Assembly (NCBI GenBank): GCA_038253125.1
Contig: JBBSHM010000012.1
Coordinates: 1 to 41,844, forward strand
DNA length: 41,844 nt
Reading direction: 5' to 3'
Source: JAUJNH01 sp038253125
GTDB lineage: Bacteria > Actinomycetota > Acidimicrobiia > Acidimicrobiales > JAUJNH01
The notes below the pieces were generated by a model. It worked only from the letters and a program-made list of their open reading frames with translations. It was not told the DNA's origin and ran no database searches. This document shows positions 41,787 through 41,844 of this stretch, one piece after another; position 1 is the first letter of the stretch; each line of letters starts with the position of its first letter. The translations under genes were made by a program, and so were the position numbers.

Positions 41787-41844
41787 CTCGGCCAGCGTAC
41801 CGGAAACCCGAACCGGCAAGGTACCGTAATACAGAACTATGTCA
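41787..41844 (-). promoter_or_regulatory. Promoter region of the NTPase gene at the window edge
   Basis: TACGCT (41799-41794) lies 7 nt before the GTG. A TTGCCG at 41819-41814 is 14 nt further up, too close for a normal -35. The last 25 bases are notably AT-richer than the rest; no other gene start is recognisable before the window ends. Confidence 0.4.

Overview
The window is high-GC DNA from an actinobacterium, most likely a deep-branching or uncultured class (Acidimicrobiia-like is my best guess; no taxonomic marker gene is present to settle it). The call rests on very GC-rich wobble positions, GTG and TTG starts, 1-4 nt stop/start overlaps, an Lsr2-type nucleoid protein, a mycothiol synthase (MshD), and a his/trp supercluster in the order familiar from Mycobacterium. 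Unlike mycobacteria and streptomycetes, it has a dedicated trpF.

Layout. 1-5.6 kb: a truncated Bcp peroxiredoxin diverges from an ABC1/UbiB-family kinase; a small unknown protein converges on the kinase and overlaps its 3' end; TypA/BipA GTPase follows; a DEAD-box RNA helicase converges on typA. 5.6-13.6 kb, minus strand: hisI-trpE-ygfZ-lipoprotein-trpC-trpF-trpB-trpA-nitroreductase, packed with 4-nt overlaps or gaps of a few nt. 13.6-14.25 kb: an lsr2-like gene on the opposite strand splits the supercluster. 14.3-20.8 kb, minus strand: hisD-hisC-hisB-hisH-hisA-hisF, then an M42-type peptidase and a small helical protein. hisG, hisE, trpD and trpG are absent from the window.

20.8-27.1 kb holds single genes: a small helical protein, a secreted protein, endonuclease III, mycothiol synthase, a VIT1/CCC1-like transporter, the RlmN methyltransferase, a small membrane protein, a MaoC-type hydratase and a PPK2 polyphosphate kinase. 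27.2-31.9 kb is a complete branched-chain-amino-acid-type ABC transporter (permease, binding lipoprotein, permease, two ATPases). 31.95-40.25 kb is a menaquinone block: MerR-type regulator, menG (ubiE), menF, menD, menH, menA, menB and menE on alternating strands; menC is absent. 40.3-41.8 kb, minus strand: an ATPase_2-like NTPase followed by a stand-alone receiver-domain protein.

Two patterns cut across the genes. First, many transcription-unit heads show a TANNNT hexamer ending 6-10 nt before an ATG or GTG with no Shine-Dalgarno, the geometry of leaderless transcripts; this helps choose several starts. Second, a 44-bp palindromic element (10-bp perfect arms) occurs twice, each time between two convergent genes, with the neighbouring stop codon inside a shared flank. 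I found no tRNA, rRNA, CRISPR array, insertion sequence or prophage gene. I see no obvious new defence or biosynthetic system; the most unusual items are the stop-codon-carrying palindrome, the NTPase/receiver pair, the small gene lacking a standard start opposite typA, and the double-headed MerR regulator translationally coupled to menaquinone genes.
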